Below the pieces are notes generated by a model that searched no databases, was not told the DNA's origin, and saw only the letters and a program-made list of their open reading frames with translations. DNA of 64,000 bases from Halanaerobiales bacterium. GTDB lineage: Bacteria > Bacillota > Halanaerobiia > Halanaerobiales > DTU029. The stretch's first letter is position 1. Each line of letters starts with the position of its first letter. The stretch is from contig JARRCS010000015.1 in NCBI GenBank assembly GCA_029981855.1, positions 62,001-126,000 of the forward strand, read 5' to 3'. Below, one piece after another: positions 1 through 8,310 of this stretch. Made by a program: the position numbers and the translations under genes.

Positions 1-1
1 T

Positions 2-1036
2 TACTGGAAGGTATTACCCGGTAATACTCAGGATGTAACAACTATGGTTGATCTGGCAGAAACTTTGAAACAAGATTTTAAGATAAAGAAATGCACTTTA
101 ATCTTTGATCGGGGTATGGTATCTGATGACAACCTATACTTCTTGCGTGACAAAAATATGCATTTCATAACAGCTCTAGACCGGGACCAGATTAAACCCC
201 TTGGACTTTTTGATTTATCCATTTTTACGGAGTTTGACCTTAGCAAAAACATTGAAGAACAGTTACCCGGTTTTCAAAAATATGATGATAGTCTATACTA
301 TCAGGAAAAGCAAAAAGGCAACACCCGCTATATTTTAGGTTTTAATCTAGATATTATCAAAAAGAAGAATAAAGAACTATCTCAGGCTAAAAAAAGTCGG
401 AACCAGGAGAAACTGAGAAAACAACTGGACAAAGAACTCAGGAGCAAGGGCATGCATAAAGTTATCCACTATCAACTGGTTGAATATAAAATTCCAGTAG
501 TTAGAAAAGACAATACCACAAGAACTGTCCGGTCTTTTCAAATAAAACCTGAGATAAGAGAAAAAGAAGTTAAGAAGGCTACTACTTTATTTGGCCTTAG
601 TTGCTTTACCACTGAACTTGACAAAAAAGAGTTAAAGACTGACAAAGTAATAGCCGCTTACCGTTCTAAATATCTAATAGAACAAAGTTTCAGGGTTATT
701 AAAAACATGATAAAACTCAGACCTGTATATTTAACTATTAGCGAACGTGTTCAGGCCCATGTAACAGTTTGCATTTTATCATATCTCCTGTTAATGACGA
801 TGGACAATATGTTAAAAAACAGTGAATTAAATTTATCAGTTTCCGATGCATTAGCAGAGCTATCAGACTGCAAAGCAAATACGATAGAGATTAAAAACCA
901 GGATAAACTGATAAGAAATATAACTGAGCCTACATTTATTCAAAAGAAGTTGGTTGAAACCTTTGGCTGTAAGAAAGTTTTAAGAAAGAGTTTCTACAAA
1001 AAATTCCTTGAAAAGATGGAGGTTAAGAAAATGTAG
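2..1036 (+). CDS. IS4/IS1634-type transposase, 5' end cut by window edge
   Basis: DDE transposase that would move an insertion sequence by cutting and joining DNA. The frame is open from base 2, so the N-terminus lies outside the window. Visible features are a DRGM motif near residue 36, typical of the second catalytic Asp region of IS1634-like enzymes. A YRxKYLIEQSFRVIK block about two thirds along matches the family Y-R-E-K signature. A Lys/Arg-rich coiled stretch lies between them. The C-terminus is intact and ends at a TAG stop. No terminal inverted repeat was identified. The family call is from motifs only. Confidence 0.82.
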   Translation, partial: YWKVLPGNTQDVTTMVDLAETLKQDFKIKKCTLIFDRGMVSDDNLYFLRDKNMHFITALDRDQIKPLGLFDLSIFTEFDLSKNIEEQLPGFQKYDDSLYYQEKQKGNTRYILGFNLDIIKKKNKELSQAKKSRNQEKLRKQLDKELRSKGMHKVIHYQLVEYKIPVVRKDNTTRTVRSFQIKPEIREKEVKKATTLFGLSCFTTELDKKELKTDKVIAAYRSKYLIEQSFRVIKNMIKLRPVYLTISERVQAHVTVCILSYLLLMTMDNMLKNSELNLSVSDALAELSDCKANTIEIKNQDKLIRNITEPTFIQKKLVETFGCKKVLRKSFYKKFLEKMEVKKM

Positions 1037-1077
1037 TACCAAAAATGAAGCTAAAATTTTTAAAGGTTGTTGATATA

Positions 1078-2073
1078 TCAACGTTTCTTTAACTTTATAC
1101 TACAAACTTGGGTACCAATCTTAGTTATCAATAAATTAGAAAACATAAACACTGTGTCAAAATTAATTTCTAGCAATATTTTGTGCCATTTATTATACAG
1201 CACATCACCAGCGATAGTATCATAACCGGAAGAATGTATGGAAGTAAGCGCAGCAATCTCTTTTTCTTTAGCTGTCGTTAATATGCTGACCTCTTTTAAA
1301 TGGTTGATTATTTCTTTTTCCTGTTGGTTTAATTCTGGTACATTATCGGATGTAGAAATGCTTTTTACAATTTTATTTAACTCTGGATTAGTTGCTGTAT
1401 CGTCTCTTTCCATTAGGGGATACCAGACATTTCTTTCATTAAAAACCAGGATGGGATGATTTATTTTTTCAGAAATAACTTTCTGACCAAGGCAGTCAAA
1501 ATAGCTTCCATCCGAGTAAACATAGCCCTGCTTATCTTTGGTAAAAATTAAAAATGTATCATCTTCAGGGCTCCCCTCAATTCTCTTTTTTATATAAATA
1601 AGGTTTGCTGCTTCAAGGCTTGTTACATCTTTAACTTTTAAAACTGTCTGTATTGATGATATTCTTTCGTCAATATAATCGAAGATAGGATAATGATTAT
1701 ATATTTCACTGTTTGGTTTAATATTATAATCATTAAAATTAACGAGATCAAAACTAAAAGGGGTGCCCCATTTATAGTTTCGCGGTCCAGAGGCGGTTCC
1801 AACCTTATACCACTGTTCATACCCCTTATGAGATGTAATCAATTTAGCAAAGTACATATCCCCCTGTAAATATACCTCAGGATATTTAACTGTAATAATC
1901 CGGGAAGAGTAAATACCATATTTATAAAACGAGTTGTTAGCCGCTTTATTTAATACTTTTTCAAAGGACTTACTATGAATATCTAAAGAACTGTCTGCTA
2001 AAATAACATAACTGGAAAATAGAATCACAAAAAATAATAATATTATGATAGAGGCTTTATTCTTCTGATGCAT
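1078..2073 (-). CDS. Exported protein of unknown function
   Basis: 331 residues. It starts with a Lys-containing n-region and a hydrophobic stretch (residues 8-26) ending near ILADS, consistent with a Sec signal peptide or N-terminal membrane anchor. The mature part is rich in Tyr, Asn and charged residues and shows no motif I recognise. A ribosome site (GGGAGG) lies 7-8 bases before the ATG. The gene is not in an obvious operon. A long palindrome at 2134-2182 separates it from the upstream small peptide gene. It belongs to the AT-rich left flank outside the prophage. Function unknown. Confidence 0.6.
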   Translation of the reverse strand: MHQKNKASIIILLFFVILFSSYVILADSSLDIHSKSFEKVLNKAANNSFYKYGIYSSRIITVKYPEVYLQGDMYFAKLITSHKGYEQWYKVGTASGPRNYKWGTPFSFDLVNFNDYNIKPNSEIYNHYPIFDYIDERISSIQTVLKVKDVTSLEAANLIYIKKRIEGSPEDDTFLIFTKDKQGYVYSDGSYFDCLGQKVISEKINHPILVFNERNVWYPLMERDDTATNPELNKIVKSISTSDNVPELNQQEKEIINHLKEVSILTTAKEKEIAALTSIHSSGYDTIAGDVLYNKWHKILLEINFDTVFMFSNLLITKIGTQVCSIKLKKR

Positions 2074-2133
2074 TTGTTATACCTCCCTTTAGAGTATAAC
2101 CCATGTCCTGATACAAATAACTTTTAAATATAT

Positions 2134-2182
2134 TGCATTGTATTTACCAGCTTATTAATAAACTGGTAATAAATACAATGCA
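2134..2182 (-). terminator. Long inverted repeat, probable terminator
   Basis: Arms of about 17-20 bases (TGCATTGTATTTA.CCAG and its near-complement) enclose a 12-base AT loop. The hairpin sits directly 3' of the small peptide gene on the minus strand and 5' of the exported protein gene. The stem is AT-rich with only a weak T-rich tail, so termination is inferred rather than certain. Confidence 0.5.
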
Positions 2183-2204
2183 TCATAATACATTTCTTCA
2201 TTTA

Positions 2205-2393
2205 CTAGGGTAATCCATCTGTGTCTAAATTATGATCACAACCACAACCACAAGCAGTTCCACAACCACCACAAGTAGCCATTACCATATAAGGTTTCAC
2301 AATACCGGTTAACTCTAATCTCTCTTCTAATTCTTCAATTTCGGGAGTGTAAATAATTTTGTGTAAATGGTTTTTCCCTATTAAAAAATTCAA
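2205..2393 (-). CDS. Small Cys/Gly-rich peptide, possible RiPP-like precursor
   Basis: About 62 residues. The N-terminal two thirds is charged and leader-like, with an EIEELEERLEL stretch. The C-terminal third contains ATCGGCGTACGCGC, with Cys and Gly alternating. A leader followed by a compact Cys-rich core resembles precursors of ribosomally made, modified peptides. No modifying enzyme is visible within the window. The in-frame start is TTG (no ATG upstream of the core until very late), preceded by only a weak ribosome site. A TATAAT-like box lies about 20 bases upstream. Alternatives are a metal-binding peptide or a broken fragment of a longer gene. Confidence 0.4.
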   Translation of the reverse strand: MNFLIGKNHLHKIIYTPEIEELEERLELTGIVKPYMVMATCGGCGTACGCGCDHNLDTDGLP

Positions 2394-2445
2394 GGTTCTC
2401 TTTGTATAATATTCCAGTATTTAGAGAAACTATTCATGGCTCTTG

Positions 2446-2596
2446 CTCACCAGGAGGATAAGGCAATGCTGGAGAGCAACCCGAGCGCCTGGTGAGTTTC
2501 TGCCAAGGATAATAGGGGTAACTAAAAGGTTACCTCTCATCTCTTTTACTATCCTTGGGAGAACCAAAGCGATAAACTCTTGGGGCGTAGCCCCAA
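2446..2596. repeat. Cluster of four nested inverted repeats
   Basis: Four perfect or near-perfect stems occur in 150 bases. CTCACCAGG at 2446 pairs with 2488-2496. CCAAGGATA at 2503 pairs with 2550-2558. Inside that, AGGGGTAAC at 2514 pairs with 2528-2537. TTGGGGC at 2580 pairs with 2590-2596. The block lies just past the stop of the IS256-type transposase remnant. It could be a structured RNA, an end of an insertion element, or a folded recombination site. No known RNA family is recognised. Confidence 0.5.
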
Positions 2597-2600
2597 TAAG

Positions 2601-3812
2601 TTATATGGCTAGTTCTTTTTCTAGTCTGTCATTAAAGTAAATGGCGAACTGCGAAATACATTTCTTCCAATTTCTTAAGGGCATGGTCCATTTCTTTGAT
2701 ATATCCATGGTAGCAAGGTAGATTATCTTAATTAGAGATTCATCTGAAGGATATGATGTTTTTGTTTTGGTAACTTTTCGTATTTGCCTGTGGTATCCTT
2801 CTATAGTATTGGTAGTATATATTATTCTCCGTATTTCATAAGAATATTTGAAATATGCTGTTAGTTCAGTCCAATTTTTTCCCAGGAGCGGATGATAATC
2901 GGATGCTTTTTACCCCATTTTTCTTTAAATTGTTCGAATGCTAATTCAGCTTCCTGTAATGTCAATGCTTGATATACTTTCTTTAAGTCTACCATAAACT
3001 CTTTTTGCTCTTTGTAAGGCACATATTTTAGTGAGTTTCGGATCTGATGAATGACACAAAGCTGGATCTCTGTTTTAGGAAAAACAGTGTTAATAGCTTC
3101 TGAAAAACCAGCAAGCTCATCTTTATAGGCAATTAGAATATCTTCTACACCTCTATTTTTAAGATCATTACATACTCCGAGCCAGAAACTTGCACTTTCG
3201 CTCTCGCCAACCCATATACCTAATATATCTTTTTGTCCTTCTAAATTGATACCTAATACACTATAAGCAGCTTTGTTTATTATTCGATTATCTTTGCGAA
3301 CCTTAAAATGTATAGCATCAAGATAAACTATAGGATAAACCCTGTTTAAAGGCCTTGATTGCACTATCGTTGGTAATATTTTGTCGGTTATCTTACTAAC
3401 CATTGTAGGAGATACATCGATTCCATAGATATCTCTCATATGATCTTTCAATATCTCGAGTTGACATACCTTTGGCATACATAGCAATAATTTGATCCTC
3501 AAGTTGATTAGAAGTCTTTTCGTACTTTTTGATAATTTGAGGCTCGAAAGTACTGTTACGGTCTCTTGGAATATCAATTTCAGTATTGCCAAATCTGGTT
3601 TTAATGGTTTTCTTGCTGTAACCGTTACGATTATTACCAGTGTTTTTACCTTCGATGCTATGCTTTTTATAACCCAAATGTTCATCCATTTCAGCTTCGA
3701 ATATCTGCTGTAGAGTGTCTTTAAAGAGGTTTTTCAACATCTCCTGGATGTCCTCTACAGTATGGCATTCTCTGGCTAAATCTTTGATTGTTTTCTCTTG
3801 CATGTTTTGCAT
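2601..3812 (-). pseudogene. IS256-family transposase with two frameshifts
   Basis: Mutator-type DDE transposase. The N-terminal part (starting at 3812) carries the family's dimer/DNA-binding region. The middle part, in another frame, contains VYLDAIHFKVR and the AYKDELAGFSEAI region with the second Asp. The C-terminal part, in a third frame down to 2601, contains IIYTTNTIEGYHRQIRK with the final Glu. The first frame change is near 3445, after STRDIE. The second is near 2880, in a run of A where one base seems lost (WEKIGLN instead of WEKNWTEL). Together they would give a full-length protein of about 400 residues. The element is inactive as it stands. Confidence 0.85.
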
Positions 3813-3866
3813 AAATGGTCATCTCCTTTATTGGTTATTTACTCCTTGTTATTTGCATTTCGGCAA

Positions 3867-4325
3867 TTATTTATTTATATCTTTTATTGATTTGCTTTCA
3901 TACTCTCCAATTGTTGGTAGTTCAACTCCCTTTACTATAAGTTCCCCCACCTTTTCTACTTCTTTAAATAACTTTTCTTTAAGATCTTTATCATTATTTC
4001 TATCTGTTTGATTATATAATTGAGCATCTAGTAACGCCTTTTTAAAAGCTTTCCTTGTTTTAGGGTCTAAATATAAACAATTTTCGTACCACCATTCTTG
4101 ACATTTGTATGCTTTATCATGCACTTTTTCAGAATTTAAACTAAAGAATAATTCTGACCATAGTTTATATGCTTCCTGATGGACCTCTAATCTTTTATCA
4201 AGTGCAGCTAATCGGAAATTATTAACTCTTTGGTTTTCTGCAATTTTTTTATTTGATATTACTGTTATAATTGCCCCTATAATAGTTCCAACAATACCAA
4301 TTAATGCTACATAAATTGGTTGCAT
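3867..4325 (-). CDS. Small membrane-anchored protein, possible cassette gene
   Basis: About 152 residues from the ATG at 4325, chosen because GAGGGG lies about 8 bases upstream. A longer start at 4340 has no better site. Residues 3-25 form one transmembrane helix rich in Ile and Gly. The rest is a charged, helical cytosolic domain with Trp-rich WYEN and KLWSELFF segments. No family recognised. It is followed by the IS256 remnant and preceded by an attC-like repeat, and has the same orientation as the next two small genes. Confidence 0.55.
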   Translation of the reverse strand: MQPIYVALIGIVGTIIGAIITVISNKKIAENQRVNNFRLAALDKRLEVHQEAYKLWSELFFSLNSEKVHDKAYKCQEWWYENCLYLDPKTRKAFKKALLDAQLYNQTDRNNDKDLKEKLFKEVEKVGELIVKGVELPTIGEYESKSIKDINK

Positions 4326-4376
4326 AAATACACCCCTCATTCAATCAAAATAAAACTTGAGTTCTGCAGAATTTTA

Positions 4377-4530
4377 GATAACTTTCTGGGTGTTCCCGAC
4401 GTTGTAGTCCCGCTAGGGTTGGCACGGCTTTTACCGACCCAACCCCTAACTCCTTTGTTACAAAAGACGTAACAAAGACAATGTCCCGAAGGATAGTCGG
4501 TTTTGGGCGTCACGGAAACACCATGTTATG
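4377..4530 (-). repeat. attC-like repeat 1
   Basis: About 154 bases. On the plus strand it begins GATAAC..TTCTGGGTGTTCCCGACG and ends GGCGTCAC..GGAAACACCATGTTAT, so the ends are imperfect inverted repeats with AAC/GTT at the borders. The centre has an 11-base palindromic arm (CTTTGTTAC and its complement) and a CCCGAAGGATAGTCGG block shared in altered form with repeats 2 and 3. It lies between two same-strand genes. Resemblance to integron attC sites is inferred from architecture. Confidence 0.5.
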
Positions 4531-4549
4531 AGTCGTGGCGGTAATATCA

Positions 4550-5476
4550 TCAAGCAAGCAGTTTATCTATTTCATTTTCCCAAGACTCCCTATGGATTAT
4601 TCTATCTTTATGAAGGTCATTTTGTAAAAGTTCAGCTTTGGTTAGTTTCGATAGTTTTTCCCAGTTTTCTGATAGCACATAGGTTGCATTCCCATACTTA
4701 GTGCTTTCTAAAATATATAATTCTTTTTTAGGGAAACCAAAAATTACATAACCACGAAAGCCAGCACGTCCAATTGCAGTAAACTCTGGGTCATATTGTC
4801 TTATTTTTTCAAATCTATTATTAATAACTGGATGATTACCCTTTGGTTCTCTTTTTATAATTTCATCTAATTTTGGTTGTAACTTATCCCATGGATATTT
4901 CCCCTTAGGTAAAATATCCCAATTTAAACGTCTAACTGAAGGCTTGTTTATTATATCTAAATCTTTTGTAAAAACTTCACATCTGTTAAATATTTCAAGT
5001 AATAAATTTACACCATGTTTAATATCATCAAAATTATTACTAGTATATTTAAATATTTTGTTTATTTTAATAATCTTAACTTCATTATTATATATAAAAC
5101 TAATCTCCATAGAAGGAGGAGAAATATATGTACGTGGATATCTTTTATAAGGCACATCAACAATTTTAGATCTTTCTACTCTTTCATTACGACCACAAAA
5201 TTCTTTCCAATGCCACTCTATTTGTCTATAAGCTGTTTCCATTTCTTGATCTTTATGTTTAATATATTTTCCTTCAGCATTGAAACGGGAAACAGCTCCA
5301 AATGAAGTTGCTGGAAGAACAGTATCTCCGTTTTTAGGTTCATTAATAAATCCAATTTCTGAAAAATTAATTTTTAAATTATCATCAATTCTTACACCTA
5401 GAATAAACTCAGTATCTTCTGAAAGAAAATCAAAATGTTTTTCAACGGACAGAATTCGAGTTTGTTCAATTAACAT
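4550..5476 (-). CDS. Hypothetical protein, possible cassette gene
   Basis: 308 residues, soluble, without signal peptide or membrane helix. The N-terminal half includes a GDTVLPATSFGAVSRFN stretch. The C-terminal part contains AGFRGYVIFGFPKKELYILES, probably a beta-rich core, then a charged helical tail. A GGAGG site precedes the ATG at 5476. I recognise no family. The gene sits alone between two attC-like repeats, as a one-gene cassette would. Cargo genes in such arrays are often unrelated to their neighbours, and no function can be assigned. Confidence 0.6.
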   Translation of the reverse strand: MLIEQTRILSVEKHFDFLSEDTEFILGVRIDDNLKINFSEIGFINEPKNGDTVLPATSFGAVSRFNAEGKYIKHKDQEMETAYRQIEWHWKEFCGRNERVERSKIVDVPYKRYPRTYISPPSMEISFIYNNEVKIIKINKIFKYTSNNFDDIKHGVNLLLEIFNRCEVFTKDLDIINKPSVRRLNWDILPKGKYPWDKLQPKLDEIIKREPKGNHPVINNRFEKIRQYDPEFTAIGRAGFRGYVIFGFPKKELYILESTKYGNATYVLSENWEKLSKLTKAELLQNDLHKDRIIHRESWENEIDKLLA

Positions 5477-5519
5477 TTTTTAACCCTCCTCAATATATCA
5501 ATATAATTAAAGTCATGTC

Positions 5520-5654
5520 ACAAAACATTCTGGATATTTCCGACGTACCCGTGCCGTAGGCCTGGCAGGGCTTTTGTTGTCTTTTGCAAAAGGCATAACA
5601 GAGAGCATCCCGTAGGGTAGCCGATCTTTGGCATCAGGGGAACACTTTGTTATC
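5520..5654 (-). repeat. attC-like repeat 2
   Basis: About 135 bases. On the plus strand it begins ACAAAAC.ATTCTGGATATTTCCGACG and ends GGCATCAGGGGAACACTTTGTTATC. The block CATCCCGTAGGGTAGCCGAT near the right end is nearly the same in repeat 3. It has the same orientation and the same position relative to the flanking genes as repeats 1 and 3. Confidence 0.5.
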
Positions 5655-5670
5655 TGACGTTGAGGATAAT

Positions 5671-6324
5671 TTATTTTGATTCAAATTCTTCAAAATTTAA
5701 ATTATTTGTTTCTATTATTTTTATATAAGAATTATCTTGATTAGTTTTAATTATTAATGGAGGAATGTCATTTATGCTTTTAATAACAATTTTTTTATCC
5801 GGATTTATTACTATTTCAAGTTTTCTTTCTAAAAAATCTTCAAAAACATTAAAAATATATTTCTTTTTAAGTAGTTCATTTGTGTCAATTTTAGATGATA
5901 GAAATAATATTTGATTAATATCTTCAAAAAGTCTCTTCTTATCTAATTTGGTAAAACCCTTATTTGCATAATAATCTAAATAAATATTACCCTCTTTATC
6001 AAAACCTTTATATACTATTTTCCAAAAACCAATTGGATAATATTTTTCATTTTCTTTTTTTAAAACTGGACCTTCTATATTAAACAACTTATTTAAATCG
6101 GCATTTTTAATATTCCAACGATTAAAACCCTTTAGTATTGGTTCTCCTATTGTAGCGTAAGGATAAATTAGAGCCTCAGATATTTTAGAACCATCTAATA
6201 ACTCTTTTTGCCATAATTCAAGTCTATCGCCTTTTTCAACTTTTTGCCACGTACTACTAAATACAGTGAAATTTACAATGAACAACAAAAGAACAGACAA
6301 AATAATTATTCTAACTTTTTTCAT
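5671..6324 (-). CDS. Exported protein of unknown function, possible cassette gene
   Basis: 217 residues from the ATG at 6324, selected because AGAGGAGG lies 5-6 bases upstream. An in-frame ATG at 6342 lacks such a site. Residues 1-25 (MKKVRIIILSVLLLFIVNF..) form a classical Sec signal peptide. The mature part is Lys- and Ile-rich with a repeating hydrophobic pattern (LEIVINPDKKIVIKSI) suggesting a beta-sandwich. No family recognised. It is flanked by attC-like repeats on both sides. Confidence 0.55.
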   Translation of the reverse strand: MKKVRIIILSVLLLFIVNFTVFSSTWQKVEKGDRLELWQKELLDGSKISEALIYPYATIGEPILKGFNRWNIKNADLNKLFNIEGPVLKKENEKYYPIGFWKIVYKGFDKEGNIYLDYYANKGFTKLDKKRLFEDINQILFLSSKIDTNELLKKKYIFNVFEDFLERKLEIVINPDKKIVIKSINDIPPLIIKTNQDNSYIKIIETNNLNFEEFESK

Positions 6325-6364
6325 TAATACCTCCTCTTTCATTATTATCTAAAGCTCAATGTCA

Positions 6365-6543
6365 GATAACGTTCTGGGTACTTACGACGTTGGCGTACCT
6401 GAACATCAATCCTATCATAATTAACAAAAGGTTTGGCGGGTCTTTTGCTCTGTTAACCTCTATCCAGTTAATTGCAAAAGGTGTGGCAAAGCCAATATCC
6501 CGTAGGGTCGCCGATTTTTGGCGAACGTAAATACCTTAATAAA
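6365..6543 (-). repeat. attC-like repeat 3 (one end altered)
   Basis: About 179 bases. The plus-strand start GATAACGTTCTGGGTACTTACGACG matches repeats 1 and 2, and ATCCCGTAGGGTCGCCGATTTTTGGC matches their right part in two adjoining pieces. The last bases read TACCTTAATAAA instead of ending in GTTAT, so the outer border is different. It abuts the recombinase remnant, which is where an integron's attI/first-site junction would be expected. Confidence 0.45.
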
Positions 6544-6753
6544 TTAACCTGCATTTGCAGAATGTCGCAGCAAATATACTGACACATCTTTCTTAATACC
6601 TGCTTTTATTAGAGCCCTTTTAAATGTCTTTTGAACCGATCTTTCGGTTAGGTATTTCCTCTCCTTTCCTCCAGGAAAAAGCCAGGTTTTAGGACGATAT
6701 ACTTTAATATAGTACCGTAAAACTTTTAAAGCCTCCCGTGAAAGTAACCAATT
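6544..6753 (-). pseudogene. Tyrosine recombinase remnant (XerD/IntI-like core)
   Basis: 69 codons, open only between a stop at 6754-6759 and a TAA at 6544. The translation contains YRPKTWLFPGG, then LTERSVQKTFKRALIKAGI, then VSVYLLRHSANAG. This order matches the middle of the catalytic domain of IntI/XerD-like tyrosine recombinases, ending just after the LRHS box that holds a catalytic Arg. The expected FATH continuation, the last Arg/His box and the Tyr are absent, as is the N-terminus. It is a decayed gene whose 3' break lies at the start of the attC-like array. Confidence 0.7.
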
Positions 6754-6821
6754 TTATTATTTTTCTTCTACAAAATTTAATAAAAATCCTGCATTATGAG
6801 TGATATTTTTTAGTAAATTAG

Positions 6822-6850
6822 AAATATCCCCGATACCTTCGGGGATATTT
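6822..6850. terminator. Bidirectional terminator-like hairpin
   Basis: Perfect 12-13 bp stem (AAATATCCCCGA) with a TACC loop followed by six T on the plus strand. It separates the recombinase remnant from the small gene fragment at 6862-7053. Confidence 0.65.
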
Positions 6851-6861
6851 TTTGCAATATC

Positions 6862-7053
6862 TTATATTATCTTATATTTCTCTTCCTTATTCCTCTCCCT
6901 TTCTTCCTGTATATCCTCAATACTTAACTGATCACTGCCGGGTTTAATGATTACCGTGACCTTACTGTCAGGGCGCATATTCTTTAAAATAGTCAGGTCA
7001 TGGTCACTTTGGTCCCCGGTATGTTTTAAGCTGCCGAAGGCAGTCCTTTTCAT
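6862..7053 (-). CDS. Hypothetical short open frame, possibly a remnant
   Basis: 63 codons with no clear ribosome site before the ATG. The frame stays open upstream of it for more than ten codons. The protein is polar, with a Glu/Arg/Lys-rich end (EERERNKEEKYK). I recognise nothing in it. It ends before a strong terminator hairpin, which supports real transcription, but the gene could be a fragment like its neighbours. Confidence 0.25.
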   Translation of the reverse strand: MKRTAFGSLKHTGDQSDHDLTILKNMRPDSKVTVIIKPGSDQLSIEDIQEERERNKEEKYKII

Positions 7054-7185
7054 ACTGCAGGTACCTCTTTGACTGGATGATCTGGTATCTCCGTGTTTTC
7101 CTGTTAAATATTATCCGCTGTGAATTTTTTTTGTAATCGGCCTGCCGGGCAGGATGATCTGTACTTTCATCTTAAATTATTTATA

Positions 7186-7314
7186 TTCCAATTCTGGAAG
7201 GAGCTTTCAGAACGTGAGGACCTCCAGTTACTTTTTAAACAGACCAGAGACCTGACCCCGAAGGATGTTAGGCGGATTATCAGGATCATCAAGGCCATAA
7301 TAACCTGGTCTTGA
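7186..7314 (+). pseudogene. C-terminal fragment of an XRE-type phage repressor
   Basis: The translation FWKELSEREDLQLLFKQTRD..RIIRIIKAI closely matches the C-terminal module of the prophage repressor at 55465-55869 and of its paralogue at 56923-57192. No HTH domain is attached. The fragment lies outside attL, so it is a relic of another, related element in the same neighbourhood. Confidence 0.7.
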
Positions 7315-7332
7315 TGAGATTTTAAATAGGGC

Positions 7333-7359
7333 AAAAAAAATAAGCCCGCAAAGGGGCTG
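7333..7359 (-). terminator. Probable original terminator of the tRNA operon
   Basis: On the minus strand AGCCCC-TTTGC-GGGCT is followed by TATTTTTTTT. Before phage insertion this hairpin would have lain about 90 bases downstream of the tRNA-Lys 3' end. Confidence 0.6.
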
Positions 7360-7446
7360 AAAAGATTTATTATGTATGCATAAAGTGTGTAGCTGTCAAA
7401 TTAATTTTTTGGGTTATGTACCTAATTTTACAACCACTATAATCCC

Positions 7447-7512
7447 TGTTATATCAATAAAAAAATGGTAGGCCATTGGGGACTCGAACCCCAAACCCCC
7501 TGATTAAGAGTC
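7447..7512. repeat. attL (copy of tRNA-Lys 3' half)
   Basis: 66 bases identical to 62387-62453 apart from one A in a poly-A run. It covers the CCA end, acceptor, T-arm and anticodon loop of tRNA-Lys up to GAGTC. Similarity ends sharply at 7513 (CG instead of AG). Confidence 0.9.
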
Positions 7513-7740
7513 CGTTCACCAACTTTTTAATAGTAATTTTGGTTCAAGATAATTGGTTATATGTCAAATAATAAATAGAGCAACCATACATATGTATACA
7601 TATGTGAACCTTAATGACGCCTAAAAATGGCGACATTATGGCGGCGAACATTTTTATAAATTACATTTAAATGACGAGATTAATAGTTTGATGGAGTTTT
7701 AAAAAAGAATATAAGCTAGGTTTCCTTGGTACTAAATATC
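7513..7740. other. Non-coding left attachment arm
   Basis: No gene is seen here. It contains a perfect 18-base palindrome (ACATATGTATACATATGT, 7588-7605) and a 14-base sequence AAAATGGCGACATT (7624-7637) repeated exactly at 62325-62338 beside attR. Their placement near both crossover sites suggests integrase or excisionase arm-binding sites. Confidence 0.5.
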
Positions 7741-8310
7741 TTATCTTATTTTATCTAATTTTTCTTTTATATCATCTATATCATTTTCTATAATATTTAA
7801 TCTTATTTGTATTTCTTGTAATTCATTATCCTGATGATAAAACACTTTCATATCATCAATTTTTTGTTCATAATATTCTTTAAAATCTAATTCACCTTTA
7901 ATTAAGTTTTCCACTTTACTGATATTAACTTCAATATTTTTTATGCTTTCTTTTATGACTGCTATATCTGTTTTATTAGAATATACTGTTGTATTCAAAT
8001 TTTGGAAATACTCATTTACAGAAGTACCAATTAAACCAATTAATGTAATAATTAACCCGACAATTAATTTTTCTTTAAAGTAATTTATAATTTTAATATA
8101 CCAAGGCAATTCTCTTGCTATATCATCATGATAATAACCTTGTCCAACAATTGTATCTGTTCTTATTTTATCTTCATTACTCCCTTCGAAATGATCACCT
8201 TTATATTTATAATTATCTTCTAAAGTATCAGGTTGAAGGGGCATGTTGTCTAAAAATTGACGATAAGCTTCCATTTCCCTTTTAGATTTTCCAGGCATAT
8301 GTTTAGGCAT
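7741..8310 (-). CDS. Single-span membrane protein downstream of Panacea gene
   Basis: 189 residues. The polar N-terminus (about 85 residues) is followed by one transmembrane helix near residues 90-108 (KLIVGLIITLIGLIG). A C-terminal coiled coil follows, with heptad-like Ile/Leu spacing to the end (IIENDIDDIKEKLDKI). The start overlaps the end of the preceding gene by 8 bases, so the two are probably translated together. In a Panacea-type system a membrane protein could be the toxic partner, but this is inference. AT-rich compared with the phage structural genes. Confidence 0.6.
   Translation of the reverse strand: MPKHMPGKSKREMEAYRQFLDNMPLQPDTLEDNYKYKGDHFEGSNEDKIRTDTIVGQGYYHDDIARELPWYIKIINYFKEKLIVGLIITLIGLIGTSVNEYFQNLNTTVYSNKTDIAVIKESIKNIEVNISKVENLIKGELDFKEYYEQKIDDMKVFYHQDNELQEIQIRLNIIENDIDDIKEKLDKIR

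Noticed and set aside
7481-7512. A second tRNA-Lys gene at attL
   Set aside because: Only the 3' half is present and pairing stops after GAGTC, so it is the attachment site copy, not a gene.
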